Positions 35,621 to 43,430 are shown, counted from the stretch's first letter. The stretch: 44,215 nt of DNA from Oscillospiraceae bacterium (GCA_015068495.1 SVKL01000015.1:1-44215), one strand, 5' to 3'. Notes: generated by a model not told the origin, from the letters alone. Translations and numbers: made by a program.

Positions 35621-35626
35621 AAAACT

Positions 35627-36421
35627 ATGAATACAGAAATGAAACTGACATACAACGGAATATCTTTTCTCCGAAGCAACAGCCCGTCCATAGCAGAGCG
35701 TGAAATCCACACCTATCACGAAATCCTTTTCTGTATGGATGCAAGAGCAGTGCTCTTCACAGAAAAGCAGCAAATAAAGGTTCAGGGAGATGTGCTGCTG
35801 CTGATTCCGAAAGGGACATATCATTTGTTCTCCGTTGAGAGCAGGGAACGCTTTCCCCGCTTAAAAATCTATTTCCCTGCGGATGTGCTGGACAGCACGC
35901 CTTGCCGCGAGGTTTTGTCGGATTTTCGCATCATCGATAACATCGACGGCAACATCCTGCTTTTGCTGAAAAAGCTTTGCCGCATTATGGAAGCGGAAAG
36001 CATCCGCAAGCAGGGCTTTTACGCCTACAGCGCGTTTCTGATGCTGCTATCTGAGCTGGATCAAAGCCTTGGTAAGACCCATAAGCAGGAAACAGCCACC
36101 GCCAACGAGCTGGACGAATTGCTGAAATACATAGCAGAGAACCCTTCTGCAGATTTAAGCGTTGCAGCCCTTGCAAATAAGCTGCACGCATCCGCGTCCA
36201 CTGTGACACATCTGTTCAAAAAGACACTGGGAATCTCTGTCCACCGGTATGTGACCCAAAGGCGGCTGGTCTATGGGCAGAGTCTGATTCTTGCCGGACA
36301 TAAGCCCTCAAAGATTTACGGGGATTGCGGCTATGGGGATTATTCTTCCTTTTATAAAGCCTATATACAGTTTTTCGGCTACAGCCCTTCTGCGGAAGGA
36401 GAAGAAACAGCAGAAACATAA
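35627..36421 (+). CDS. AraC-family transcriptional regulator, possibly leaderless
   Basis: 264 residues: a short cupin-like sensor (YHEILFCMDARAVLFTEKQQ, about 24-43) and two C-terminal helix-turn-helix units (DLSVAALANKLHASASTVTHLF and PSKIYGDCGYGDYSSFYKAY). It is divergent from the sialidase-like/PLP operon and probably its activator. No Shine-Dalgarno sequence precedes the ATG at 35627 or the next in-frame ATG at 35639, in contrast to nearly all neighbours; with the promoter position this suggests a leaderless message. Confidence 0.85.
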   Translation: MNTEMKLTYNGISFLRSNSPSIAEREIHTYHEILFCMDARAVLFTEKQQIKVQGDVLLLIPKGTYHLFSVESRERFPRLKIYFPADVLDSTPCREVLSDFRIIDNIDGNILLLLKKLCRIMEAESIRKQGFYAYSAFLMLLSELDQSLGKTHKQETATANELDELLKYIAENPSADLSVAALANKLHASASTVTHLFKKTLGISVHRYVTQRRLVYGQSLILAGHKPSKIYGDCGYGDYSSFYKAYIQFFGYSPSAEGEETAET

Positions 36422-36448
36422 AAAAGCACCCATATGGGTGCTTTTTTG
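36421..36448 (+). terminator. Terminator after AraC gene
   Basis: AAAAAGCACCC/GGGTGCTTTTTT with loop ATAT, immediately after the stop codon. Confidence 0.85.
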
Positions 36449-36477
36449 CAGCAATTTCGGGTCTTTTTTGGCACAGC

Positions 36478-36569
36478 GGGCGAACACAGTTCGCCCCTAC
36501 GGTATTGTGGGATAGAATTTGTACGGGAGGCGTTTCGCCTCCCGCAATTCGGGACGGGAAACCCGTCCC
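36478..36569. repeat. Tandem hairpin repeats
   Basis: Three short palindromes in a row: GGGCGAAC/GTTCGCCC (36478-36496), CGGGAGGCG/CGCCTCCCG (36524-36544) and GGGACGGG/CCCGTCCC (36550-36569). The last abuts the stop codon of the spoIVB fragment and could be its terminator. Confidence 0.55.
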
Positions 36570-36697
36570 CTACGCCGCTGCATCCAGCATATTTTCGATA
36601 AATATTCCGTAGCCGGTGGTGGGGTCGTTGACGAGGACGTGGGTGACGGCGCCGACCAGTTTTCCGTCCTGTATAATCGGGGAGCCGCTCACGCGGA
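36570..36697 (-). pseudogene. spoIVB: spoIVB 3'-end fragment, copy A
   Basis: Minus-strand reading gives [18 protein letters not shown] followed by [22 protein letters not shown] and a stop: the C-terminal end of SpoIVB (S55 serine protease of the sigma-K checkpoint), including the SGSP catalytic-Ser motif. The rest of the gene is missing. The fragment begins exactly at a TGTCAAG junction, 128 bases from the stop codon, as in copies C and D. Copies A, C and D encode nearly the same peptide but differ at many silent positions. Without a start codon it should not be expressed. Confidence 0.8.
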
Positions 36698-36803
36698 TGT
36701 CAAGTAGGGGACAAAAGAATTTTGTGTTTTTCTGCGTTTTTTATGCGTTTTTCTGGTAAAAGGTAGGTTTTTACACACCTCACCCGCAGTCCTTAACTTG
36801 ACA
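36698..36803. repeat. 106-bp junction unit with inverted ends, copy A
   Basis: Starts TGTCAAGTAGGGGACAAAAG and ends CCTTAACTTGACA; the ends are inverted copies (TGTCAAGT.. with GGAC inside). The whole unit, plus about 15 bases beyond, matches the unit at 39007-39113. The TTGACA at its right end is not followed by a -10 box, so it is not an obvious promoter. Confidence 0.65.
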
Positions 36804-37050
36804 TAGATGAAATGTCGAAAAAGGGGATTTTAATTGTCCCTGTCTTTTCGACAAATTCTGGTATTTACCGGACAGCTGTTTATGTACATAGAAACATATG
36901 GGGGAAACAACAAACGCCTTTTCTTCCTTTTTCAAAAAAACGATCAAAGTATTGCTGCCATATGACTGCCCCCTCGTTAATGTTGTTTATTGTAGCTTGA
37001 TGAAAGTAAGACCAACAGGCATATAGGAGCAAACCGGATAACCGTGTTTG
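36804..37050. other. Non-coding stretch before the defence-like operon
   Basis: No convincing gene. It contains an inverted repeat (TGTCGAAAA at 36813-36821, TTTTCGACA at 36844-36852) that could fold as a hairpin; otherwise nothing recognised up to the promoter at 37051. Confidence 0.4.
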
Positions 37051-37079
37051 TTGCAAGCAGACAAACAGTGTGCTATACT
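37051..37079 (+). promoter_or_regulatory. Promoter of the 2H/NUDIX-TIR operon
   Basis: TTGCAA (37051-37056), 17-base spacer, TATACT (37074-37079), 22 bases before the first ATG. Confidence 0.7.
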
Positions 37080-37101
37080 AAAACAAAAAGGAGGTGTTTA
37101 A

Positions 37102-37515
37102 ATGAAAAAATATGAATATATCGGTTGTTTTTTGGATAGAGAAGAGCTATTTCAAAAAGCAGCCGGAATCCGCGAAAAACCCCTATGCAATGAGAAACAA
37201 AAACCACATATTACGTTTGTATACGCGCCAAAGAGCGTACCAGAAGAATTGTTTGGGCAAACCATATCCATAATGGTAATGGGCTATGGAAACGATGGTC
37301 ATAATGAGGGACTGCGGGTAACACTTACGAGTAATCATCCCACCATCAACGAAATGATTGCACAGATTCCTGTTCCTCATATTACATTGGCTGTCAGTAA
37401 CGATGGTCAAGCGGTGAATACGAGGTATCTTTGCTTTTCCCCGGTTAAGCAGTTCTCGCTGGTTGGCTATTTTGGAGGGCACTTACAGGAAAATACTGAA
37501 CAGGAGGATGGATAA
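37102..37515 (+). CDS. 2H-phosphoesterase-like protein
   Basis: 137 residues. Two HxT motifs in similar settings, KPHITFVY (His36) and VPHITLAVS (His93), are spaced as in the 2H phosphoesterase superfamily (LigT-like, cyclic phosphodiesterases), where the two histidines cut 2',3'- or other cyclic phosphates. The assignment rests on these motifs and length only. AAGGAGG precedes the ATG. The stop codon overlaps the next start (TAATG), so it is tightly coupled to the NUDIX-TIR gene. Base composition is visibly more AT-rich than in the housekeeping part of the window, as expected for acquired DNA. Confidence 0.6.
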   Translation: MKKYEYIGCFLDREELFQKAAGIREKPLCNEKQKPHITFVYAPKSVPEELFGQTISIMVMGYGNDGHNEGLRVTLTSNHPTINEMIAQIPVPHITLAVSNDGQAVNTRYLCFSPVKQFSLVGYFGGHLQENTEQEDG

Positions 37516-38774
37516 TGCTGGCGTGGAAAACTGAGCATAAAATCAAGCAGACGTATAAAGATGCAAAAAGTATCCGGTTTTCTTGTGCGTACTTATTCCG
37601 CATTAAAGTGGATGATGATTTTTTTTTGGTAAAGGATGAGCAGGGGCGCGGGATGTTTCAACCGGTCGGCGGTGTTTACAAATATACGGACGACAGCTTC
37701 TTCCCCGATTTGCAGGCAATTCAGTGCACCAGGTTTGGAAACTCCAGCGATCTGGACAGTGACCTGCGAATCATTGTTCCAAGAGAAAAGGTGAAGCGTT
37801 TTGAACACTGGTATCGGAAAGAACAAGGTCGGGAAACACCGGATAATTTATATCGAGAATTTCAGGAGGAGATTCTTGATCGAATTGACTTGATCGATGA
37901 TTCTGTTTTTGAATCTATCTCCTACCGCTACATAGGTGAGCACGTTGAGGCGAGTCGCTGGGGCGAAAATAATGTACAGATCCACATTGCGGATATTGTG
38001 GAGCTGATACCCACACCTCAGCAGAAACAGGAAATTGCCAAACTGCGGGACTATGAGAGCAGTATCTATCGGTTCGCTACAAAGGCAGAGGTCTATAACC
38101 ATGGCCGCACGGTGGGGAAACAAGTAATGAGCATATCTCCTCATACCATAAAAATGTTGGAGGAGGAAGAGCGTAGTCTCACAAAGAACAGACGTTCCGG
38201 AAAAGTCATTAAATGCCATCGACCGCTTGATGCTCCAGGTAAATCGCAATGCGACTGGCAAGGCTTTCAAAAGGTGGATATGTCAAAACCCTTTACTTTT
38301 ATTAGCTATCAATCAGACCATAAAAACACGGTTTGGGAATTTTGCCGGAATAATAATCCGCCGTTAACAAACGTGTGGATCGACAAAAAAGAAGTTGGAG
38401 AGCTTTGGATTGAAAATCTAAAAAAAGCCATTTCCTCCGGTAATTGTGAAAAGGCTGTGCTGTTTGTGAACAACCGATATATGATTCGTAGCACTCCTTG
38501 TTACGAGGAAGCGAGTATAGTGGTGAAACATAATATCCCCCATGTCGTGGTTCTAATGGATATGGATCTAAAAAACGTTGTTGATATCATCCAAACCTGG
38601 ATTTCCTGCGACGGCGCGGATAAAGAAAAACTGAAGGTCTTCAAAAAACTATTCCACTATAACGATGACACAGCCCATTTGGATGGTACGTTCTTTTTCC
38701 TCCCTGGTGTGGACAGAGACTGGTTTTTGCAGGTGGTGGAAAACCTAACAGATTATAAAGAAACGACAAAGTGA
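37515..38774 (+). CDS. NUDIX-TIR fusion, candidate antiphage effector
   Basis: 419 residues. The N-terminal about 215 residues look like the NUDIX type associated with SMODS/CD-NTase systems: YLFRIKVDDDFFLVKDE, FQPVGGVYKY (residues 48-57) and a partial NUDIX box, REFQEEI (114-120). Residues about 258-350 form a TIR domain: FTFISYQSD, VWIDKKEVGELWIENL, AVLFVNNRYMIRS and TPCYEEAS, with the likely catalytic Glu at 331 or 332. TIR domains of immune proteins cleave NAD+ or sense its products; NUDIX domains bind or cut nucleoside-diphosphate compounds such as ADP-ribose. It overlaps the 2H gene by one base and ends at a strong terminator. Lies between two spoIVB fragments. Confidence 0.75.
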   Translation: MLAWKTEHKIKQTYKDAKSIRFSCAYLFRIKVDDDFFLVKDEQGRGMFQPVGGVYKYTDDSFFPDLQAIQCTRFGNSSDLDSDLRIIVPREKVKRFEHWYRKEQGRETPDNLYREFQEEILDRIDLIDDSVFESISYRYIGEHVEASRWGENNVQIHIADIVELIPTPQQKQEIAKLRDYESSIYRFATKAEVYNHGRTVGKQVMSISPHTIKMLEEEERSLTKNRRSGKVIKCHRPLDAPGKSQCDWQGFQKVDMSKPFTFISYQSDHKNTVWEFCRNNNPPLTNVWIDKKEVGELWIENLKKAISSGNCEKAVLFVNNRYMIRSTPCYEEASIVVKHNIPHVVVLMDMDLKNVVDIIQTWISCDGADKEKLKVFKKLFHYNDDTAHLDGTFFFLPGVDRDWFLQVVENLTDYKETTK

Positions 38775-38777
38775 ATT

Positions 38778-38822
38778 ACAAGGCCGAGGCAAAGATATTA
38801 CTTTGCCTCGGCCTTCTTTTTG
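38778..38822 (+). terminator. Terminator of the 2H/NUDIX-TIR operon
   Basis: Stem AAGGCCGAGGCAAAG/CTTTGCCTCGGCCTT, loop of six, then CTTTTT. Confidence 0.88.
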
Positions 38823-38861
38823 CGGTTTTATTGCTTGTAGTGATGAGGGCTTTCCAGCTGC

Positions 38862-39006
38862 CTAAGATGCAGTATCCAGTATATTTTCGATGAAAGCTGC
38901 CGTAGCCAGTTGTGGGGGAACGAGTGGCCGCGATCGGTGAACGAGGAAGGCACACCGTCGCCGACGAGGACACCGAGTATCGTAACAGGAGAGCCGGACA
39001 CGTATG
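38862..39006 (-). pseudogene. spoIVB: spoIVB 3'-end fragment, copy B (decayed)
   Basis: Minus-strand reading begins YVSGSP at the same junction as the other copies, then loses frame and rejoins near the end as FIENILDTAS and a stop. It is 145 bases long against 128 in the other copies, so it carries small insertions and substitutions and is clearly non-functional. It is the most degraded of the four copies. Confidence 0.7.
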
Positions 39007-39113
39007 TGTCAAGTAGAGGACAAAAGATTTTTGCATTTTTCTGCAGATTTTATGCGTTTTTACGGGTAAAAGGCTTACTTTTACACACCTCAACCGCAAT
39101 CCTTAACTTGACA
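39007..39113. repeat. 107-bp junction unit with inverted ends, copy B
   Basis: TGTCAAGTAGAGGACAAAAG to CCTTAACTTGACA; nearly the same along its length as the unit at 36698-36803. The 147 bases from here to 39260 hold no gene that I can see. Confidence 0.65.
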
Positions 39114-39260
39114 TAGATGAAATGTTGAAAATACCGTATTTTAAGACTTCACGCATTTTCGGCAAATTCCGAACGATAGCGAACCGTCGGTTTTGCCCTA
39201 AATAGCAAACGTTTACGGTTATGAACTGTCCTTTTGTAAGCTCCATTCCGTATTTCCTGC

Positions 39261-40142
39261 CTAATATTGTATTCCCAAATATTCGTCTTCCGCCAGTACG
39301 CCCAAATTTTGACCGAGGAAGATCATCGTGTCGGGAGTAAGGGAGAAACTACCCTCCTGCTCCTGCCGGGGACTATGCCCAAAAAGCCTGGTATACGCTC
39401 GGAAGAAGGTAGAATAATCCCCATAACCGCAGATCGCATACACCTCTGTAGGCTTAATACCCTGCAGCAGTAACTCCCGGGCTTTCAGCAAACGCTTGCC
39501 CGTGACATATCGGCCAACTGAGGTGCCGGTCGCCTCCCGGAACATGCGGCATAGCTGTGTGCGGCTGACATAAAAGTAGTCGCTAAGGCGCTGCAAAGAC
39601 AGATCCTTTTCCAGATTGTGGTTGATGTAACGGATCACCCGGGTCTCCAAGGTATCCTGCCCCGATTGTAGCTCCCGTTGAGCAGAAAACGCTTCGCTGA
39701 TCGCATGCAGAAGCAGGAGCATATTGCCCAAAACGCTGATGCGATTATTCTGCGCTGTTATGCGTTTCATTGCGTCGATGCCGGAAGGTCCCATCCGGTA
39801 GCGGTTGTGCAAGCCTGCCTTGCGCTGAAAAATAGCTTGCGTCAGCACACGCTCCGGGTCTAATGTGTTGAATATGCTCGCATCAAAGTGGATGCAAAAC
39901 CGTTCATAGGGTACGTTTTCATCCACCTGTACATGGTGCGCTTCCCCGGGACGCATAAGCAGGATATCTCCCGGCTCCAGGGAATAGATGGTTCCCTCCA
40001 CATAGAACTCTGCTATACCGGCTACAAAGCAGTATAGCTCTGTATACGTGTGGGTATGTATGTAAAAGTTTGATTGAGAAGGCGTTTCGTCCCTGACATG
40101 GAATAAACGAATATCCTGCTCATTGAAAAAGAAAAAACGCAT
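39261..40142 (-). CDS. AraC-family transcriptional regulator
   Basis: 293 residues: cupin sensor (HTHTYTELYCFVAGIAEFYVEG, LEPGDILLMRPGEAHHV, about 29-70) and C-terminal double helix-turn-helix (LSLQRLSDYFYVSRTQLCRMF and PTEVYAICGYGDYSTFFRAY). It is divergent from the sugar isomerase operon and almost certainly its activator; paired direct repeats lie between them. No clear GGAGG precedes the ATG at 40142. Confidence 0.87.
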   Translation of the reverse strand: MRFFFFNEQDIRLFHVRDETPSQSNFYIHTHTYTELYCFVAGIAEFYVEGTIYSLEPGDILLMRPGEAHHVQVDENVPYERFCIHFDASIFNTLDPERVLTQAIFQRKAGLHNRYRMGPSGIDAMKRITAQNNRISVLGNMLLLLHAISEAFSAQRELQSGQDTLETRVIRYINHNLEKDLSLQRLSDYFYVSRTQLCRMFREATGTSVGRYVTGKRLLKARELLLQGIKPTEVYAICGYGDYSTFFRAYTRLFGHSPRQEQEGSFSLTPDTMIFLGQNLGVLAEDEYLGIQY

Positions 40143-40183
40143 ACACGATCACCGTGACCATTCTATCATATCTTGGTACGATT

Positions 40184-40218
40184 TGCAATGTTATTTGAAA
40201 ATAATTGTAATGTCATTT
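40184..40218 (+). promoter_or_regulatory. Candidate AraC operator: two direct repeats 22 bp apart
   Basis: TGCAATGTTATTT (40184-40196) and TGTAATGTCATTT (40206-40218) match at 11 of 13 positions and start 22 bases apart, two helical turns, the usual arrangement for an AraC-family dimer. The second repeat overlaps where the -35 box should be. Confidence 0.55.
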
Positions 40219-40239
40219 CATTTTGCACCGCTGTATAAT
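40211..40239 (+). promoter_or_regulatory. Activator-dependent promoter of the isomerase operon
   Basis: Perfect TATAAT (40234-40239) with only a poor -35 (TGTCAT, 40211-40216) at 17 bases, which fits activation by the divergent AraC protein. Confidence 0.55.
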
Positions 40240-40269
40240 AGGGCATATTTTAACAGGAAGAGGTGCTCC

Positions 40270-41133
40270 ATGTCAAATATCAAATTGTATGCTTTCGCCG
40301 ATGAGGCCTCCAAGCAGATGGGCGGGCAAATTGCAGCCATGCTGCGAAACGGACTGGACGGCTTGGAGATCCGAGGTGTGGACGGCACAAACGTCTCCTG
40401 TATTTCTCTGAAAAAAGCAAAAAAAGTTCGTAAGATGATGGACGACAACGGCCTGCATGTATGGTCTATCGGATCTCCTATTGGTAAGATCCGGCTTGAC
40501 GAGGATTTCCAAGCACATCTCGAGTGCTATCGCCACACATTGGATGTTGCAGACATTCTCGGCAGCGAAAACATCCGGCTGTTCTCGTTCTATATGCCAA
40601 AGGAAGAGGATCCTGCGCTTTACCGCCAGCAGGTAATCGACCGCATGGGTCAGATTCTTGAGATCGGACGCGGAACAGGTATCAATATTTGCCACGAGAA
40701 CGAAAAAGGCATTTACGGCGACACTGCAGACCGCTGCCTGGATCTGCATCAAGCAATGCCCGAATTAAAGGGGATCTTCGATCCTGCCAATTATGTCCAG
40801 TGCGGTGAGGACACCCTGCGTGCATGGGAAATGCTGAAAAACTACATTCACTATCTGCATATAAAGGATGCTCTGCCCGACGGAAGCGTCGTTCCTGCCG
40901 GAAAAGGTCATGGAAATATTGCTGCGATCATTAAGCGCTATCTTACACAAGGCGGCACCGCCATGACGCTGGAGCCCCATCTAACCATTTTTGACGGTCT
41001 TAAGGAGCTTGAGGAAGACGGAAATACCAGCAAGGTCGGTTCCCAGTACAGATATTCCAGCGAGGGCGCAGCCTTTGATGCTGCTGCGGCAGCGCTGAAA
41101 GATATTTTACAGGAGGTATCCATATGCAAATAG
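40270..41133 (+). CDS. Sugar phosphate isomerase/epimerase-like TIM barrel
   Basis: 287 residues of the xylose-isomerase-like TIM-barrel family: LYAFADEASKQMGGQI, LDGLEIRGVDG, NICHENEKGIYGD (metal Glu), GIFDPANYVQCG (metal Asp), YLHIKDALPDG (HxKD) and MTLEPHL (metal Glu). It probably interconverts a keto sugar or inositol derivative. The ATG at 40270 follows GAAGAGGT; a longer frame reaching back to 40123 crosses the promoter and is rejected. First gene of a three-gene operon with overlapping ends. Confidence 0.88.
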   Translation: MSNIKLYAFADEASKQMGGQIAAMLRNGLDGLEIRGVDGTNVSCISLKKAKKVRKMMDDNGLHVWSIGSPIGKIRLDEDFQAHLECYRHTLDVADILGSENIRLFSFYMPKEEDPALYRQQVIDRMGQILEIGRGTGINICHENEKGIYGDTADRCLDLHQAMPELKGIFDPANYVQCGEDTLRAWEMLKNYIHYLHIKDALPDGSVVPAGKGHGNIAAIIKRYLTQGGTAMTLEPHLTIFDGLKELEEDGNTSKVGSQYRYSSEGAAFDAAAAALKDILQEVSICK

Positions 41134-41873
41134 GTGCTCAGTTTTTCACGATCCGGGAATACTGCAAGACCCTTCCGGATTTTGCCGAATCTCTAAAAAA
41201 GGTGGCGGATATTGGCTACCGCACCGTTCAGATTTCCGGCACCTGCCCTTATGAGCCCCAGTGGCTGAAGGAGCAGCTGGATCTGAACGGCTTGAAGTGT
41301 GTGATTACCCACACAAATACCGAGAGATTGGTTGAGGAGACGGAAGCTGTTGCCAAGGATCATGACATTTTTGATTGTAAGTACGTTGGTCTTGGTGCTT
41401 ACAGCTTTAACCCCGAGATGGGCCATTCCTTCGAAGACTTCATGGAAACCTATGTTCCGGTTGCCCAGCGCCTGAAAGAATGCGGTAAGTACTTTATGTA
41501 CCATAACCACGCCCACGAATTTAAGCGTCTGGACGGCAAGTTGATCTTCGACAAGATCACACAATCCGTCCCCGCAGATATCCTTGGCTTTACCTTGGAT
41601 ACATACTGGGTGCAGGTCGGCGGCGGCGACCCTGCACAGTGGCTGGAAAAGCTGGCCGGACGGATTCCTGTGATCCATCTGAAGGATTGTGCATGGGGCC
41701 AGCAGATGGCTGTTGTTGGCGAGGGTAATATCAACTTTGACCGTGTATTTGAGAAGGCAGAAGCCGGCGGAACCATGTATATGATGGTTGAACAGGACAA
41801 GTGCAACGGCGAGGATCCCTTTGACTGTCTGAAGCGGAGTTATCAGAACCTGAAAGCGCACGGCTTTGAATAA
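41124..41873 (+). CDS. Sugar phosphate isomerase/epimerase-like TIM barrel
   Basis: 249 residues, same fold as the preceding gene but only distantly alike: MQIGAQFFTIREYCKT at the start, YRTVQISGTCPY, YHNHAHEF, LGFTLDTYWVQVGGGDP (metal Asp), VIHLKDCAWG and MMVEQDKC. It overlaps the previous gene by ten bases with AGGAGG just upstream. The pair plus an oxidoreductase suggests a pathway of oxidation and isomerisation of a free sugar or inositol. Confidence 0.88.
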   Translation: MQIGAQFFTIREYCKTLPDFAESLKKVADIGYRTVQISGTCPYEPQWLKEQLDLNGLKCVITHTNTERLVEETEAVAKDHDIFDCKYVGLGAYSFNPEMGHSFEDFMETYVPVAQRLKECGKYFMYHNHAHEFKRLDGKLIFDKITQSVPADILGFTLDTYWVQVGGGDPAQWLEKLAGRIPVIHLKDCAWGQQMAVVGEGNINFDRVFEKAEAGGTMYMMVEQDKCNGEDPFDCLKRSYQNLKAHGFE

Positions 41874-41887
41874 GAGGAGATATGGCT

Positions 41888-43099
41888 ATGGATAAGATTA
41901 TTAAGCTTGGCATTATCGGAATCGGCAACATGGGCTCTGCCCATGCAAGGAGAATCTATCAGGGCATGTGCCCCGATTTTCAGCTGGTAGCTGTTGCAGA
42001 TACAGATCCTGACCGTGAAGCATGGTGTGCCGAAAATCTGGGTGAGGATATTATTTTCTTTCATACCGCAGAGGAAATGCTGGACAGCGGAAAAATCGAC
42101 GCCTGCATCGTTGCAGTTCCTCACTATGATCACTGCAATCTGGCAATTGCCTGTATGAAGCGTGGCATTCATGTTCTGGTGGAAAAGCCTGCGGGTGTCT
42201 ACACCAAGCAGGTGCAGGAAATGAATGCGGAAGCAGACAAACACCCCGATGTGGTATTCGGCATGATGTTCAACCAGCGGACCAACCACATTTACCGCAA
42301 ACTCCGGGAAATCGTGCAGTCCGGTGAATATGGTCAGATCCGCCGTACCAACTGGATTATTACCAACTGGTACCGTCCACAGGCTTACTATGATTCCGGC
42401 AATTGGCGGGCAACCTGGTCCGGTGAAGGCGGCGGCGTTCTGCTGAATCAGTGCCCCCATCAGCTGGATCTGTGGCAGTGGATCTGCGGTATGCCCGTAA
42501 GAGTGCATGCCCACCTGCACTACGGAAAGTGGCATGATATCGAAGTGGAAGACGATGTCACCGCATATGTAGAATATGCAAACGGCGCTACCGGCGTATT
42601 TATTACATCTACTGGTGACGGTTGTGGCACAAACCGTCTGGAAATTCAGATGGACAAGGCCAAGATCGTGGCCCAAATGGATAGCCTGGAAGTTCTGGAG
42701 TTTGAAATGAGCGAGCAGGAGTTCAGCAGAACCAACACCAGCGCCTTTGGTTCTCTCAAGATCCATCCCGTGGAAATCACCACCGACGGTGAGAATCCAC
42801 AGCATATCGGCGTTATCAAAGCATGGGGCGGTGCGATCCTTCGCGGCGAGCCCATGGTGGCCGATGGACGTGAGGGTATCAACGGTCTGACCCTCTCGAA
42901 TGCAATGCACTTATCTTCCTGGCTGGGCAAGACGGTGGAGCTGCCCTTCGACGAAGATCTTTACTACAATGAGCTGATGAAGCGTGCGGCCACCTCCCGG
43001 AGAAAAACGAATGTGCGCACAGTTATTGCAGATACATCCGATTCCTACGGCGGTACTGCGGACGGTGAATACAAAGATCGGCGGAAAACAAGCTGGTGA
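41888..43099 (+). CDS. Gfo/Idh/MocA-family NAD(P)-dependent oxidoreductase
   Basis: 403 residues. N-terminal Rossmann fold: LGIIGIGNMGSAHARRI (about residues 7-23), VAVADTDPD and HVLVEKPAGV, the EKP motif whose Lys is catalytic; a C-terminal alpha/beta domain contains GGGVLLNQCPHQLDLWQWICG (His for substrate binding). It would oxidise a sugar or inositol hydroxyl. The ATG at 41888 has AGGAG eight bases upstream; an ATG at 41882 is too close to that site. Last gene of the operon. Confidence 0.9.
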   Translation: MDKIIKLGIIGIGNMGSAHARRIYQGMCPDFQLVAVADTDPDREAWCAENLGEDIIFFHTAEEMLDSGKIDACIVAVPHYDHCNLAIACMKRGIHVLVEKPAGVYTKQVQEMNAEADKHPDVVFGMMFNQRTNHIYRKLREIVQSGEYGQIRRTNWIITNWYRPQAYYDSGNWRATWSGEGGGVLLNQCPHQLDLWQWICGMPVRVHAHLHYGKWHDIEVEDDVTAYVEYANGATGVFITSTGDGCGTNRLEIQMDKAKIVAQMDSLEVLEFEMSEQEFSRTNTSAFGSLKIHPVEITTDGENPQHIGVIKAWGGAILRGEPMVADGREGINGLTLSNAMHLSSWLGKTVELPFDEDLYYNELMKRAATSRRKTNVRTVIADTSDSYGGTADGEYKDRRKTSW

Positions 43100-43114
43100 C
43101 CTGGCATCAATAGG

Positions 43115-43143
43115 AAACGGGAGGCAAAAAGCCTCCCGTTTTT
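43115..43143. terminator. Terminator, probably bidirectional
   Basis: Stem AACGGGAGGC/GCCTCCCGTT with A-run loop and following T's. Its right end touches the stop codon of spoIVB copy C, so it may be that fragment's original terminator as well. Confidence 0.82.
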
Positions 43144-43269
43144 ACGCTGCAGCGTCCAGCATGTTTTCTATAAAAATCCCATAACCCATTGTGGGGTCGT
43201 TAACCAACACGTGGGTGACTGCGCCGACCAGCTTGCCGTCTTGGATGATGGGGCTGCCACTCACCTGTG
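43142..43269 (-). pseudogene. spoIVB: spoIVB 3'-end fragment, copy C
   Basis: 128 bases encoding [18 protein letters not shown] then [22 protein letters not shown] and a stop. An open frame continues upstream through the junction unit to 43348, but that extension is not SpoIVB-like, so the fragment is not an independent gene. Breakpoint and length are the same as in copies A and D. Confidence 0.8.
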
Positions 43270-43371
43270 TGTCAAGTATAGGACAACATTTTGTGCCAAT
43301 TTTATTGGATTTGCAATGAACGCTATAAGTCTGCAGCACAATCACCACTTAATGATAGGATGTACTTGACA
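43270..43371. repeat. 102-bp junction unit with inverted ends, copy C
   Basis: TGTCAAGTATAGGACA at the left, TGTACTTGACA at the right (9-bp inverted ends TGTCAAGTA/TACTTGACA). The interior is diverged from copies A and B, but position, length and ends agree. Confidence 0.6.
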
Positions 43372-43430
43372 AAGTACAAGTAACATCATATAGAACAAAC
43401 GTTGCTTATTGTAATTTAAGGAGTGATGAA

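Noticed and set aside
36797..36830. TTGACA at the right end of junction unit A as a promoter
   Set aside because: No -10 box occurs 16-18 bases downstream in units A or B; the motif is better explained as the inverted end of the unit.
36812..37000. 62-codon frame before the 2H/NUDIX-TIR operon
   Set aside because: No ribosome-binding site, no motif, and it begins in an inverted repeat.
39261..43099. The AraC/isomerase/dehydrogenase operon as part of a defence system
   Set aside because: All four genes have ordinary sugar-metabolism motifs and regulation; only their position between spoIVB fragments is unusual.
43142..43348. 68-codon minus-strand frame covering spoIVB copy C and its upstream unit
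   Set aside because: The first 26 codons are translated junction unit with no SpoIVB likeness and no ribosome-binding site, so it is a chance frame joined to a gene fragment.
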